Position numbers and translations under genes: made by a program. Source: Auanema rhodensis (Eukaryota; Nematoda; Chromadorea; Rhabditida; Rhabditidae). From it: DNA of 64,000 nt. The stretch lies in NCBI GenBank assembly GCA_964057225.1, contig OZ059898.1:1178001-1242000 (forward strand), written 5' to 3'. Under the pieces are notes generated by a model. The model had not been told where the DNA came from and made no database searches. It worked only from the letters and a program-made list of their open reading frames with translations. This document shows positions 49,775-63,112 of this stretch, piece after piece. Positions within the stretch are counted from its first letter, which is position 1, and each line of letters begins with the position of its first letter.

Positions 49775-52700
49775 GTCGAATAACATTGTCCATCGTCTTT
49801 GCCTTGAAAAAAGGAATCTAAAAACATCTACTTTTTGCTAAATTATTTTGAAATTTTTCGAAAAAATTTTTGTCAAAATGTTTTTGGAAGCAATGTTGAG
49901 TGTACATGGAAACTCAACATACACTAATGCATCATTTTTCAAACGATCATAACTAATTTTTGTATTAAGCGTTTCTCAATGTAGTACAGTGCATTCGATG
50001 CGGATTTTTAAGCTGCGTCGATCTGTGTTATCAGATTTGCGCTAGCTTAAAAATGCACCGAGATATAAACTGATATAAGTTCACACTTATATCCTCGATT
50101 TTCACCCTGAAGAATTAACTTTTTCGTTGAATAACATTGTCCATCGTCTTTACCTTGAAAAAAGGAATCTAAAAACATCTACTTTTTGCTAAATTATTTT
50201 GAAATTTTTCGAAAAAATTTTTGTCAAAATGTTTTTGGAAGCAATGTTGAGTGTACATGGAAACTCAACATACACTAATGCATCATTTTTCAAACGATCA
50301 TAACTAATTTTTGTATTAAGCGTTTCTCAATGTAGTATAGTGCATTCGATGCGGATTTTTAAGCTGCGTCGATCTGTGTTATCAGATTTGCGCTAGCTTA
50401 AAAATGCACCGAGATATAAACTGATATAAGTTCACACTTATATCCTCGATTTTCACCCTGAAGAATTAATTTTTTCGTTGAATAACATTGTCCATCGTCT
50501 TTGCCTTGAAAGAAGGAATCTAAAAACATCTACTTTTTGCTAAATTATTCTGAAATTTTTCGAAAAAATTTTTGTCAAAATGTTTTTGGAAGCAATGTTG
50601 AGTATACATGGAAACTCAACATACACTAATGCATCATTTTTCAAACAATCATAACTAATTTTTGTATTGAGCGTTTCTCAATGTAGTATAGTGCATTCGA
50701 TGCGGATTTTTAAGCTGCGTCGATCTGTGTTATTAGATTTGCGCTAGCTTAAAAATGCACCGAGATATCAACTGATATAAGTTCACACTTATATCCTCGA
50801 TTTTCACCCTGAAGAATTAATTTTTTCGTTGAATAACATTGTCCATCGTCTTTGCCTTGAAAAAAGGAATCTAAACAATTCTACTTTTTGCTAAATTATT
50901 TTGAAATTTTTCGAAAAAATTTTTGTCAAAATGTTTTTGGAAGCAATGTTGAGTGTACATGGAAACTCAACATACACTAATGCATCATTTTTCAAACGAT
51001 CATAACTAATTTTTGTATTAAGCGTTTCTCAATGTAGTATAGTGCATTCGATGCGGATTTTTAAGCTGCGTCGATCTGTGTTATCAGATTTGCGCTAGCT
51101 TAAAAATGCACCGAGATATCAACTGATATAAGTTCACACTTATATCCTCGATTTTCACCCTGAAGAATTAATTTTTTCGTTGAATAACATTGTCCATCGT
51201 CTTTGCCTTGAAAAAAGGAATCTAAAAACATCTACTTTTTGCTAAATTATTTTGAAATTTTTCGAAAAAATTTTTGTCAAAATGTTTTTGGAAGCAATGT
51301 TGAGTGTACATGGAAACTCAACATACACTAATGCATCATTTTTCAAACGATCATAACTAATTTTTGTATTAAGCGTTTCTCAATGTAGTCTAGTGCATTC
51401 GATGCGGATTTTTAAGCTGCGTCGATCTGTGTTATCAGATTTGCGCTAGCTTAAAAATGCACCGAGATATCAACTGATATAAGTTCACACTTATATCCTC
51501 GATTTTCACCCTGAAGAATTAATTTTTTCGTTGAATAACATTGTCCATCGTCTTTGCCTTGAAAAAAGGAATCTAAAAACATCTACTTTTTGCTAAATTA
51601 TTTTGAAATTTTTCGAAAAAATTTTTGTCAAAATGTTTTTGGAAGCAATGTTGAGTGTACATGGAAACTCAACATACACTAATGCATCATTTTTCAAACG
51701 ATCATAACTAATTTTTGTATTGAGCGTTTCTCAATGTAGTATAGTGCATTCGATGCGGATTTTTAAGCTGCGTCGATCTGTGTTATCAGATTTGCGCTAG
51801 CTTAAAAATGCACCGAGATATCAACTGATATAAGTTCACACTTATATCCTCGATTTTCACCCTGAAGAATTAATTTTTTCGTTGAATAACATTGTCCATC
51901 GTCTTTGCCTTGAAAAAAGGAATCTAAAAACATCTACTTTTTGCTAAATTATTTTGAAATTTTTCGAAAAAATTTTTGTCAAAATGTTTTTGGAAGCAAT
52001 GTTGAGTGTACATGGAAACTCAACATACACTAATGCATCATTTTTCAAACGATCATAACTAATTTTTGTATTAAGCGTTTCTCAATGTAGTATAGTGCAT
52101 TCGATGCGGATTTTTAAGCTGCGTCGATCTGTGTTATCAGATTTGCGCTAGCTTAAAAATGCACCGAGATATCAACTGATATAAGTTCACACTTATATCC
52201 TCGATTTTCACCCTGAAGAATTAATTTTTTCGTTGAATAACATTGTCCATCGTCTTTGCCTTGAAAAAAGGAATCTAAAAACATCTACTTTTTGCTAAAT
52301 TATTTTGAAATTTTTCGAAAAAATTTTTGTCAAAATGTTTTTGGAAGCAATGTTGAGTGTACATGGAAACTCAACATACACTAATGCATCATTTTTCAAA
52401 CGATCATAACTAATTTCTGTATTAAGCGTTTCTCAATGTAGTCTAGTGCATTCGATGCGGATTTTTAAGCTGCGTCGATCTGTGTTATCAGATTTGCGCT
52501 AGCTTAAAAATGCACCGAGATATCAACTGATATAAGTTCACACTTATATCCTCGATTTTCACCCTGAAGAATTAATTTTTTCGTTGAATAACATTGTCCA
52601 TCGTCTTTGCCTTGAAAAAAGGAATCTAAAAACATCTACTTTTTGCTAAATTATTTTGAAATTTTTCGAAAAAATTTTTGTCAAAATGTTTTTGGAAGCA

Positions 52701-55390
52701 ATGTTGAGTGTACATGGAAACTCAACATACACTAATGCATCATTTTTCAAACGATCATAACTAATTTTTGTATTAAGCGTTTCTCAATGTAGTACAGTGC
52801 ATTCGATGCGGATTTTTAAGCTGCGTCGATCTGTGTTATCAGATTTGCGCTAGCTTAAAAATGCACCGAGATATAAACTGATATAAGTTCACACTTATAT
52901 CCTCGATTTTCACCCTGAAGAATTAACTTTTTCGTTGAATAACATTGTCCATCGTCTTTACCTTGAAAAAAGGAATCTAAAAACATCTACTTTTTGCTAA
53001 ATTATTTTGAAATTTTTCGAAAAAATTTTTGTCAAAATGTTTTTGGAAGCAATGTTGAGTGTACATGGAAACTCAACATACACTAATGCATCATTTTTCA
53101 AACGATCATAACTAATTTTTGTATTAAGCGTTTCTCAATGTAGTATAGTGCATTCGATGCGGATTTTTAAGCTGCGTCGATCTGTGTTATCAGATTTGCG
53201 CTAGCTTAAAAATGCACCGAGATATAAACTGATATAAGTTCACACTTATATCCTCGATTTTCACCCTGAAGAATTAATTTTTTCGTTGAATAACATTGTC
53301 CATCGTCTTTGCCTTGAAAGAAGGAATCTAAAAACATCTACTTTTTGCTAAATTATTCTGAAATTTTTCGAAAAAATTTTTGTCAAAATGTTTTTGGAAG
53401 CAATGTTGAGTATACATGGAAACTCAACATACACTAATGCATCATTTTTCAAACAATCATAACTAATTTTTGTATTGAGCGTTTCTCAATGTAGTATAGT
53501 GCATTCGATGCGGATTTTTAAGCTGCGTCGATCTGTGTTATTAGATTTGCGCTAGCTTAAAAATGCACCGAGATATCAACTGATATAAGTTCACACTTAT
53601 ATCCTCGATTTTCACCCTGAAGAATTAATTTTTTCGTTGAATAACATTGTCCATCGTCTTTGCCTTGAAAAAAGGAATCTAAACAATTCTACTTTTTGCT
53701 AAATTATTTTGAAATTTTTCGAAAAAATTTTTGTCAAAATGTTTTTGGAAGCAATGTTGAGTGTACATGGAAACTCAACATACACTAATGCATCATTTTT
53801 CAAACGATCATAACTAATTTTTGTATTAAGCGTTTCTCAATGTAGTATAGTGCATTCGATGCGGATTTTTAAGCTGCGTCGATCTGTGTTATCAGATTTG
53901 CGCTAGCTTAAAAATGCACCGAGATATCAACTGATATAAGTTCACACTTATATCCTCGATTTTCACCCTGAAGAATTAATTTTTTCGTTGAATAACATTG
54001 TCCATCGTCTTTGCCTTGAAAAAAGGAATCTAAAAACATCTACTTTTTGCTAAATTATTTTGAAATTTTTCGAAAAAATTTTTGTCAAAATGTTTTTGGA
54101 AGCAATGTTGAGTGTACATGGAAACTCAACATACACTAATGCATCATTTTTCAAACGATCATAACTAATTTTTGTATTAAGCGTTTCTCAATGTAGTCTA
54201 GTGCATTCGATGCGGATTTTTAAGCTGCGTCGATCTGTGTTATCAGATTTGCGCTAGCTTAAAAATGCACCGAGATATCAACTGATATAAGTTCACACTT
54301 ATATCCTCGATTTTCACCCTGAAGAATTAATTTTTTCGTTGAATAACATTGTCCATCGTCTTTGCCTTGAAAAAAGGAATCTAAAAACATCTACTTTTTG
54401 CTAAATTATTTTGAAATTTTTCGAAAAAATTTTTGTCAAAATGTTTTTGGAAGCAATGTTGAGTGTACATGGAAACTCAACATACACTAATGCATCATTT
54501 TTCAAACGATCATAACTAATTTTTGTATTGAGCGTTTCTCAATGTAGTATAGTGCATTCGATGCGGATTTTTAAGCTGCGTCGATCTGTGTTATCAGATT
54601 TGCGCTAGCTTAAAAATGCACCGAGATATCAACTGATATAAGTTCACACTTATATCCTCGATTTTCACCCTGAAGAATTAATTTTTTCGTTGAATAACAT
54701 TGTCCATCGTCTTTGCCTTGAAAAAAGGAATCTAAAAACATCTACTTTTTGCTAAATTATTTTGAAATTTTTCGAAAAAATTTTTGTCAAAATGTTTTTG
54801 GAAGCAATGTTGAGTGTACATGGAAACTCAACATACACTAATGCATCATTTTTCAAACGATCATAACTAATTTTTGTATTAAGCGTTTCTCAATGTAGTA
54901 TAGTGCATTCGATGCGGATTTTTAAGCTGCGTCGATCTGTGTTATCAGATTTGCGCTAGCTTAAAAATGCACCGAGATATCAACTGATATAAGTTCACAC
55001 TTATATCCTCGATTTTCACCCTGAAGAATTAATTTTTTCGTTGAATAACATTGTCCATCGTCTTTGCCTTGAAAAAAGGAATCTAAAAACATCTACTTTT
55101 TGCTAAATTATTTTGAAATTTTTCGAAAAAATTTTTGTCAAAATGTTTTTGGAAGCAATGTTGAGTGTACATGGAAACTCAACATACACTAATGCATCAT
55201 TTTTCAAACGATCATAACTAATTTCTGTATTAAGCGTTTCTCAATGTAGTCTAGTGCATTCGATGCGGATTTTTAAGCTGCGTCGATCTGTGTTATCAGA
55301 TTTGCGCTAGCTTAAAAATGCACCGAGATATCAACTGATATAAGTTCACACTTATATCCTCGATTTTCACCCTGAAGAATTAATTTTTTC
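49775..55390. repeat. Eight-monomer higher-order repeat (2808 bp), two near-identical copies
   Basis: Units are 49775-52582 and 52583-55390. They share many private marks in the same order: GTAGTACAG, TTAACTTTTTC, CTTTACCTTG, GAAAGAAGG with TTATTCTG, GAGTATACATGG, TTCAAACAATC, TATTGAGCG, TTATTAGATT, CTAAACAATTCTAC, two GTAGTCTAG monomers, and TAATTTCTGTATT. The only difference I see is at 49777 (C) versus 52585 (T), at the unit edge. This is the most recent-looking large duplication in the window. Confidence 0.9.
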
Positions 55391-58300
55391 GTTGAATAAC
55401 ATTGTCCATCGTCTTTGCCTTGAAAAAAGGAATCTAAAAACATCTACTTTTTGCTAAATTATTTTGAAATTTTTCGAAAAAATTTTTGTCAAAATGTTTT
55501 TGGAAGCAATGTTGAGTGTACATGGAAACTCAACATACACTAATGCATCATTTTTCAAACGATCATAACTAATTTTTGTATTAAGCGTTTCTCAATGTAG
55601 TATAGTGCATTCGATGCGGATTTTTAAGCTGCGTCGATCTGTGTTATCAGATTTGCGCTAGCTTAAAAATGCACCGAGATATCAACTGGTATAAGTTCAC
55701 ACTTATATCCTCGATTTTAACCCTGAAGAATTAATTTTTTCGTCGAATAACATTGTCCATCGTCTTTGCCTTGAAAAAAGGAATCTAAAAACATCTACTT
55801 TTTGCTAAATTATCTTGAAATTTTTCGAAAAAATTTTTGTCAAAATGTTTTTGGAAGCAATGTTGAGTGTACATGGAAACTCAACATACACTAATGCATC
55901 ATTTTTCAAACGATCATAACTAATTTCTGTATTAAGCGTTTCTCAATGTAGTATAGTGCATTCGATGCGGATTTTTAAGCTGCGTCGATCTGTGTTATCA
56001 GATTTGCGCTAGCTTAAAAATGCACCGAGATATCAACTGATATAAGTTCACACTTATATCCTCGATTTTCACCCTGAAGAATTAATTTTTTCGTTGAATA
56101 ACATTGTCCATCGTCTTTGCCTTGAAAAAAGGAATCTAAAAACATCTACTTTTTGCTAAATTATTTTGAAATTTTTCGAAAAAATTTTTGTCAAAATGTT
56201 TTTGGAAGCAATGTTGAGTGTACATGGAAACTCAACATACACTAATGCATTATTTTTCAAACGATCATAACTAATTTTTGTATTAAGCGTTTCTCAATGT
56301 AGTATAGTGCATTCGATGCGGATTTTTAAGCTGCGTCGATCTGTGTTATCAGATTTGCGCTAGCTTAAAAATGCACCGAGATATCAACTGATATAAGTTC
56401 ACACTTATATCCTCGATTTTCACCCTGAAGAATTAATTTTTTCGTTGAATAACATTGTCCATCGTCTTTGCCTTGAAAAAAGGAATCTAAAAACATCTAC
56501 TTTTTGCTAAATTATTTTGAAATTTTTCGAAAAAATTTTTGTCAAAATGTTTTTGGAAGCAATGTTGAGTGTACATGGAAACTCAACATACACTAATGCA
56601 TCATTTTTCAAACGATCATAACTAATTTTTGTATTAAGCGTTTCTCAATGTAGTATAGTGCATTCGATGCGGATTTTTAAGCTGCGTCGATCTGTGTTAT
56701 CAGATTTGCGCTAGCTTAAAAATGCACCGAGATATCAACTGGTATAAGTTCACACTTATATCCTCGATTTTCACCCTGAAGAATTAATTTTTTCGTTGAA
56801 TAACATTGTCCATCGTCTTTGCCTTGAAAAAAGGAATCTAAAAACATCTACTTTTTGCTAAATTATTTTGAAATTTTTCGAAAAAATTTTTGTCAAAATG
56901 TTTTTGGAAGCAATGTTGAGTGTACATGGAAACTCAACATACACTAATGCATCATTTTTCAAACGATCATAACTAATTTTTGTATTAAGCGTTTCTCAAT
57001 GTAGTATAGTGCATTCGATGCGGATTTTTAAGCTGCGTCGATCTGTGTTATCAGATTTGCGCTAGCTTAAAAATGCACCGAGATATCAACTGATATAAGT
57101 TCACACTTATATCCTCGATTTTCACCCTGAAGAATTAATTTTTTCGTTGAATAACATTGTCCATCGTCTTTGCCTTGAAAAAAGGAATCTAAAAACATCT
57201 ACTTTTTGCTAAATTATTTTGAAATTTTTCGAAAAAATTTTTGTCAAAATGTTTTTGGAAGCAATGTTGAGTGTACATGGAAACTCAACATACACTAATG
57301 CATCATTTTTCAAACGATCATAACTAATTTTTGTATTAAGCGTTTCTCAATGTAGTATAGTGCATTCGATGCGGATTTTTAAGCTGCGTCGATCTGTGTT
57401 TTCAGATTTGCGCTAGCTTAAAAATGCACCGAGATATCAACTGATATAAGTTCACACTTATATCCTCGATTTTCACCCTGAAGAATTAATTTTTTCGTTG
57501 AATAACATTGTCCATCGTCTTTGCCTTGAAAAAAGGAATCTAAAAACATCTACTTTTTGCTAAATTATTTTGAAATTTTTCGAAAAAATTTTTGTCAAAA
57601 TGTTTTTGGAAGCAATGTTGAGTGTACATGGAAACTCAACATACACTAATGCATCATTTTTCAAACGATCATAACTAATTTTTGTATTAAGCGTTTCTCA
57701 ATGTAGTCTAGTGCATTCAATGCGGATTTTTAAGCTGCGTCGATCTGTGTTATCAGATTTGCGCTAGCTTAAAAATGCACCGAGATATCAACTGATATAA
57801 GTTCACACTTATATCCTCGATTTTCACCCTGAAGAATTAATTTTTTCGTTGAATAACATTGTCCATCGTCTTTGCCTTGAAAAAAGGAATCTAAAAACAT
57901 CTACTTTTTGCTAAATTATTTTGAAATTTTTCGAAAAAATTTTTGTCAAAATGTTTTTGGAAGCAATGTTGAGTGTACATGGAAACTCAACATACACTAA
58001 TGCATCATTTTTCAAACGATCATAACTAATTTTTGTATTAAGCGTTTCTCAATGTAGTATAGTGCATTCGATGCGGATTTTTAAGCTGCGTCGATCTGTG
58101 TTATCAGATTTGCGCTAGCTTAAAAATGCACCGAGATATCAACTGGTATAAGTTCACACTTATATCCTCGATTTTAACCCTGAAGAATTAATTTTTTCGT
58201 CGAATAACATTGTCCATCGTCTTTGCCTTGAAAAAAGGAATCTAAAAACATCTACTTTTTGCTAAATTATCTTGAAATTTTTCGAAAAAATTTTTGTCAA

Positions 58301-59251
58301 AATGTTTTTGGAAGCAATGTTGAGTGTACATGGAAACTCAACATACACTAATGCATCATTTTTCAAACGATCATAACTAATTTCTGTATTAAGCGTTTCT
58401 CAATGTAGTATAGTGCATTCGATGCGGATTTTTAAGCTGCGTCGATCTGTGTTATCAGATTTGCGCTAGCTTAAAAATGCACCGAGATATCAACTGATAT
58501 AAGTTCACACTTATATCCTCGATTTTCACCCTGAAGAATTAATTTTTTAGTTGAATAACATTGTCCATCGTCTTTGCCTTGAAAAAAGGAATCTAAAAAC
58601 ATCTACTTTTTGCTAAATTATTTTGAAATTTTTCGAAAAAATTTTTGTCAAAATGTTTTTGGAAGCAATGTTGAGTGTACATGGAAACTCAACATACACT
58701 AATGCATCATTTTTCAAACGATCATAACTAATTTTTGTATTAAGCGTTTCTCAATGTAGTATAGTGCATTCGATGCGGATTTTTAAGCTGCGTCGATCTG
58801 TGTTATCAGATTTGCGCTAGCTTAAAAATGCACCGAGATATCAACTGGTATAAGTTCACACTTATATCCTCGATTTTAACCCTGAAGAATTAATTTTTTC
58901 GTCGAATAACATTGTCCATCGTCTTTGCCTTGAAAAAAGGAATCTAAAAACATCTACTTTTTGCTAAATTATCTTAAAATTTTTCGAAAAAATTTTTGTC
59001 AAAATGTTTTTGGAAGCAATGTTGAGTGTACATGGAAACTCAACATACACTAATGCATCATTTTTCAAACGATCATAACTAATTTCTGTATTAAGCGTTT
59101 CTCAATGTAGTATAGTGCATTCGATGCGGATTTTTAAGCTGCGTCGATCTGTGTTATCAGATTTGCGCTAGCTTAAAAATGCACCGAGATATAAACTGAT
59201 ATAAGTTCACACTTATATCCTCGATTTTCACCCTGAAGAATTAATTTTTTC
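55391..59251. repeat. Eleven monomers with a linked AACTGG-GTCG-TTTCTG haplotype
   Basis: A haplotype crossing the monomer junction recurs: AACTGGTATAAG and TTTTAACCCTG at the end of one monomer, then GTCGAATAAC, TTATCTTG or TTATCTTAAAA, and TAATTTCTGTATT in the next. It is seen in the pairs starting at 55391, 57848 and 58550. The first two lie 2457 bp (seven monomers) apart. The monomer at 56444 has AACTGG without the rest. Between these pairs the monomers are close to consensus. Confidence 0.72.
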
Positions 59252-62200
59252 GTTGAATAACATTGTCCATCGTCTTTGCCTTGAAAAAAGGAATCTAAAA
59301 ACATCTACTTTTTGCTAAATTATTTTGAAATTTTTCGAAAAAATTTTTGTCAAAATGTTTTTGGAAGCAATGTTGAGTGTACATGGAAACTCAACATACA
59401 CTAATGCATCATTTTTCAAACGATCATAACTAATTTTTGTATTAAGCGTTTCTCAATGTAGTATAGTGCATTCGATGCGGATTTTTAAGCTGCGTCGTTC
59501 TGTGTTATCAGATTTGCGCTAGCTTAAAAATGCACCGAGATATCAACTGATATAAGTTCACACTTATATCCTCGATTTTCACCCTGAAGAATTAATTTTT
59601 TCGTTGAATAACATTGTCCATCGTCTTTGCCTTGAAGAAAGGAATCTAAACAATTCTACTTTTTGCTAAATTATTTTGAAATTTTTCGAAAAAATTTTTG
59701 TCAAAATGTTTTTGGAAGCAATGTTGAGTGTACATGGAAACTCAACATACACTAATGCATCATTTTTCAAACGATCATAACTAATTTTTGTATTAAGCGT
59801 TTCTCAATGTAGTATAGTGCATTCGATGCGGATTTTTAAGCTGCGTCGATCTGTGTTATCAGATTTGCGCTAGCTTAAAAATGCACCGAGATATAAACTG
59901 ATATAAGTTCACACTTATATCCTCGATTTTCACCCTGAAGAATTAATTTTTTCGTTGAATAACATTGTCCATCGTCTTTGCCTTGAAAAAAGGAATCTAA
60001 AAACATCTACTTTTTGCTAAATTATTCTGAAATTTTTCGAAAAAATTTTTGTCAAAATGTTTTTGGAAGCAATGTTGAGTGTACATGGAAACTCAACATA
60101 CACTAATGCATCATTTTTCAAACGATCATAACTAATTTTTGTATTAAGCGTTTCTCAATGTGATATAGTGCATTCGATGCGGATTTTTAAGCTGCGTCGA
60201 TCTGTGTTATCAGATTTGCGCTAGCTTAAAAATGCACCGAGATATAAACTGATATAAGTTCACACTTATATCCTCGATTTTCACCCTGAAGAATTAATTT
60301 TTTCGTTGAATAACATTGTCCATCGTCTTTGCCTTGAAAAAAGGAATCTAAAAACATCTACTTTTTGCTAAATTATTTTGAAATTTTTCGAAAACATTTT
60401 TGTCAAAATGTTTTTGGAAGCAATGTTGAGTGTACATGGAAACTCAACATACACTAATGCATCATTTTTCAAACGATCATAACTAATTTTTGTATTAAGC
60501 GTTTCTCAATGTAGTATAGTGCATTCGATGCGGATTTTTAAGCTGCGTCGATCTGTGTTATCAGATTTGCGCTAGCTTAAAAATGCACCGAGATATAAAC
60601 TGATATAAGTTCACACTTATATCCTCGATTTTCACCCTGAAGAATTAATTTTTTCGTTGAATAACATTGTCCATCGTCTTTGCCTTGAAAGAAGGAATCT
60701 AAAAACATCTACTTTTTGCTAAATTATTTTGAAATTTTTCGAAAAAATTTTTGTCAAAATGTTTTTGGAAGCAATGTTGAGTGTACATGGAAACTCAACA
60801 TACACTAATGCATCATTTTTCAAACGATCATAACTAATTTTTGTATTAAGCGTTTCTCAATGTGATATAGTGCATTCGATGCGGATTTTTAAGCTGCGTC
60901 GATCTGTGTTATCAGATTTGCGCTAGCTTAAAAATGCACCGAGATATCAACTGATATAAGTTCACACTTATATCCTCGATTTTCACCCTGAAGAATTAAT
61001 TTTTTCGTTGAATAACATTGTCCATCGTCTCTGCCTTGAAAAAAGGAATCTAAAAACATCTACTTTTTGCTAAATTATTTTGAAATTTTTCGAAAAAATT
61101 TTTGTCAAAATGTTTTTGGAAGCAATGTTGAGTGTACATGGAAACTCAACATACACTAATGCATCATTTTTCAAACGATCATAACTAATTTTTGTATTAA
61201 ACGTTTTTCAATGTAGTATAGTGCATTCGATGCGGATTTTTAAGCTGCGTCGATCTGTGTTATCAGATTTGCGCTAGCTTAAAAATGCACCGAGATATAA
61301 ACTGATATAAGTTCACACTTATATCCTCGATTTTCACCCTGAAGAATTAATTTTTTCGTTGAATAACATTGTCCATCGTCTTTGCCTTGAAAAAAGGAAT
61401 CTAAAAACATCTACTTTTTGCTAAATTATTTTGAAATTTTTCGAAAAAATTTTTGTCAAAATGTTTTTGGAAGCAATGTTGAGTGTACATGGAAACTCAA
61501 CATACACTAATGCATCATTTTTCAAACGATCATAACTAATTTTTGTATTAAGCGTTTCTCAATGTAGTATAGTGCATTCGATGCGGATTTTTAAGCTGCG
61601 TCGATCTGTGTTATCAGATTTGCGCTAGCTTAAAAATGCACCGAGATATAAACTGATATAAGTTCACACTTATATCCTCGATTTTCACCCTGAAGAATTA
61701 ATTTTTTCGTTGAATAAAATTGTCCATCGTCTTTGCCTTGAAAAAAGGAATCTAAAAACATCTACTTTTTGCTAAATTATTTTGAAATTTTTCGAAAAAA
61801 TTTTTGTCAAAATGTTTTTGGAAGCAATGTTGAGTGTACATGGAAACTCAACATACACTAATGCATCATTTTTCAAACGATCATAACTAATTTTTGTATT
61901 AAGCGTTTCTCAATGTGATATAGTGCATTCGATGCGGATTTTTAAGCTGCGTCGATCTGTGTTATCAGATTTGCGCTAGCTTAAAAATGCACCGAGATAT
62001 AAACTGATATAAGTTCACACTTATATCCTCGATTTTCACCCTGAAGAATTAATTTTTTCGTTGAATAACATTGTCCATCGTCTTTGCCTTGAAAAAAGGA
62101 ATCTAAAAACATCTACTTTTTGCTAAATTATTTTGAAATTTTTCGAAAAAATTTTTGTCAAAATGTTTTTGGAAGCAATGTTGAGTGTACATGGAAACTC

Positions 62201-63112
62201 AACATACACTAATGCATCATTTTTCAAACGATCATAACTAATTTTTGTATTAAGCGTTTCTCAATGTGATATAGTGCATTCGATGCGGATTTTTAAGCTG
62301 CGTCGATCTGTGTTATCAGATTTGCGCTAGCTTAAAAATGCACCGAGATATAAACTGATATAAGTTCACACTTATATCCTCGATTTTCACCCTGAAGAAT
62401 TAATTTTTTCGTTGAATAACATTGTCCATCGTCTTTGCCTTGAAAGAAGGAATCTAAAAACATCTACTTTTTGCTAAATTATTTTGAAATTTTTCGAAAA
62501 AATTTTTGTCAAAATGTTTTTGGAAGCAATGTTGAGTGTACATGGAAACTCAACATACACTAATGCATCATTTTTCAAACGATCATAACTAATTTTTGTA
62601 TTAAGCGTTTCTCAATGTGATATAGTGCATTCGATGCGGATTTTTAAGCTGCGTCGATCTGTGTTATCAGATTTGCGCTAGCTTAAAAATGCACCGAGAT
62701 ATAAACTGATATAAGTTCACACTTATATCCTCGATTTTCACCCTGAAGAATTAATTTTTTCGTTGAATAACATTGTCCATCGTCTCTGCCTTGAAAAAAG
62801 GAATCTAAAAACATCTACTTTTTGCTAAATTATTTTGAAATTTTTCGAAAAAATTTTTGTCAAAATGTTTTTGGAAGCAATGTTGAGTGTACATGGAAAC
62901 TCAACATACACTAATGCATCATTTTTCAAACGATCATAACTAATTTTTGTATTAAACGTTTTTCAATGTAGTATAGTGCATTCGATGCGGATTTTTAAGC
63001 TGCGTCGATCTGTGTTATCAGATTTGCGCTAGCTTAAAAATGCACCGAGATATAAACTGATATAAGTTCACACTTATATCCTCGATTTTCACCCTGAAGA
63101 ATTAATTTTTTC
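59252..63112. repeat. Eleven monomers rich in GATATAAAC, partial 1755-bp period
   Basis: Most copies share GATATAAAC in place of GATATCAAC, and GTGATATAG alternates irregularly with GTAGTATAG. The pair at 60656-61357 (GAAAGAAGG with GTGAT, then GTCTCTGCC with ATTAAACGTTTTTC) recurs at 62411-63112, exactly 1755 bp later. CTAAACAATTCTAC at about 59648 is shared with the 8-monomer repeat upstream. Confidence 0.7.

Noticed and set aside
49775-55390. Calling the 2808-bp duplication a certain assembly artefact
   Set aside because: Near-identity alone is compatible with recent unequal exchange, and other parts of the array show the same process at different ages. It is kept as a finding pending read-level checks.
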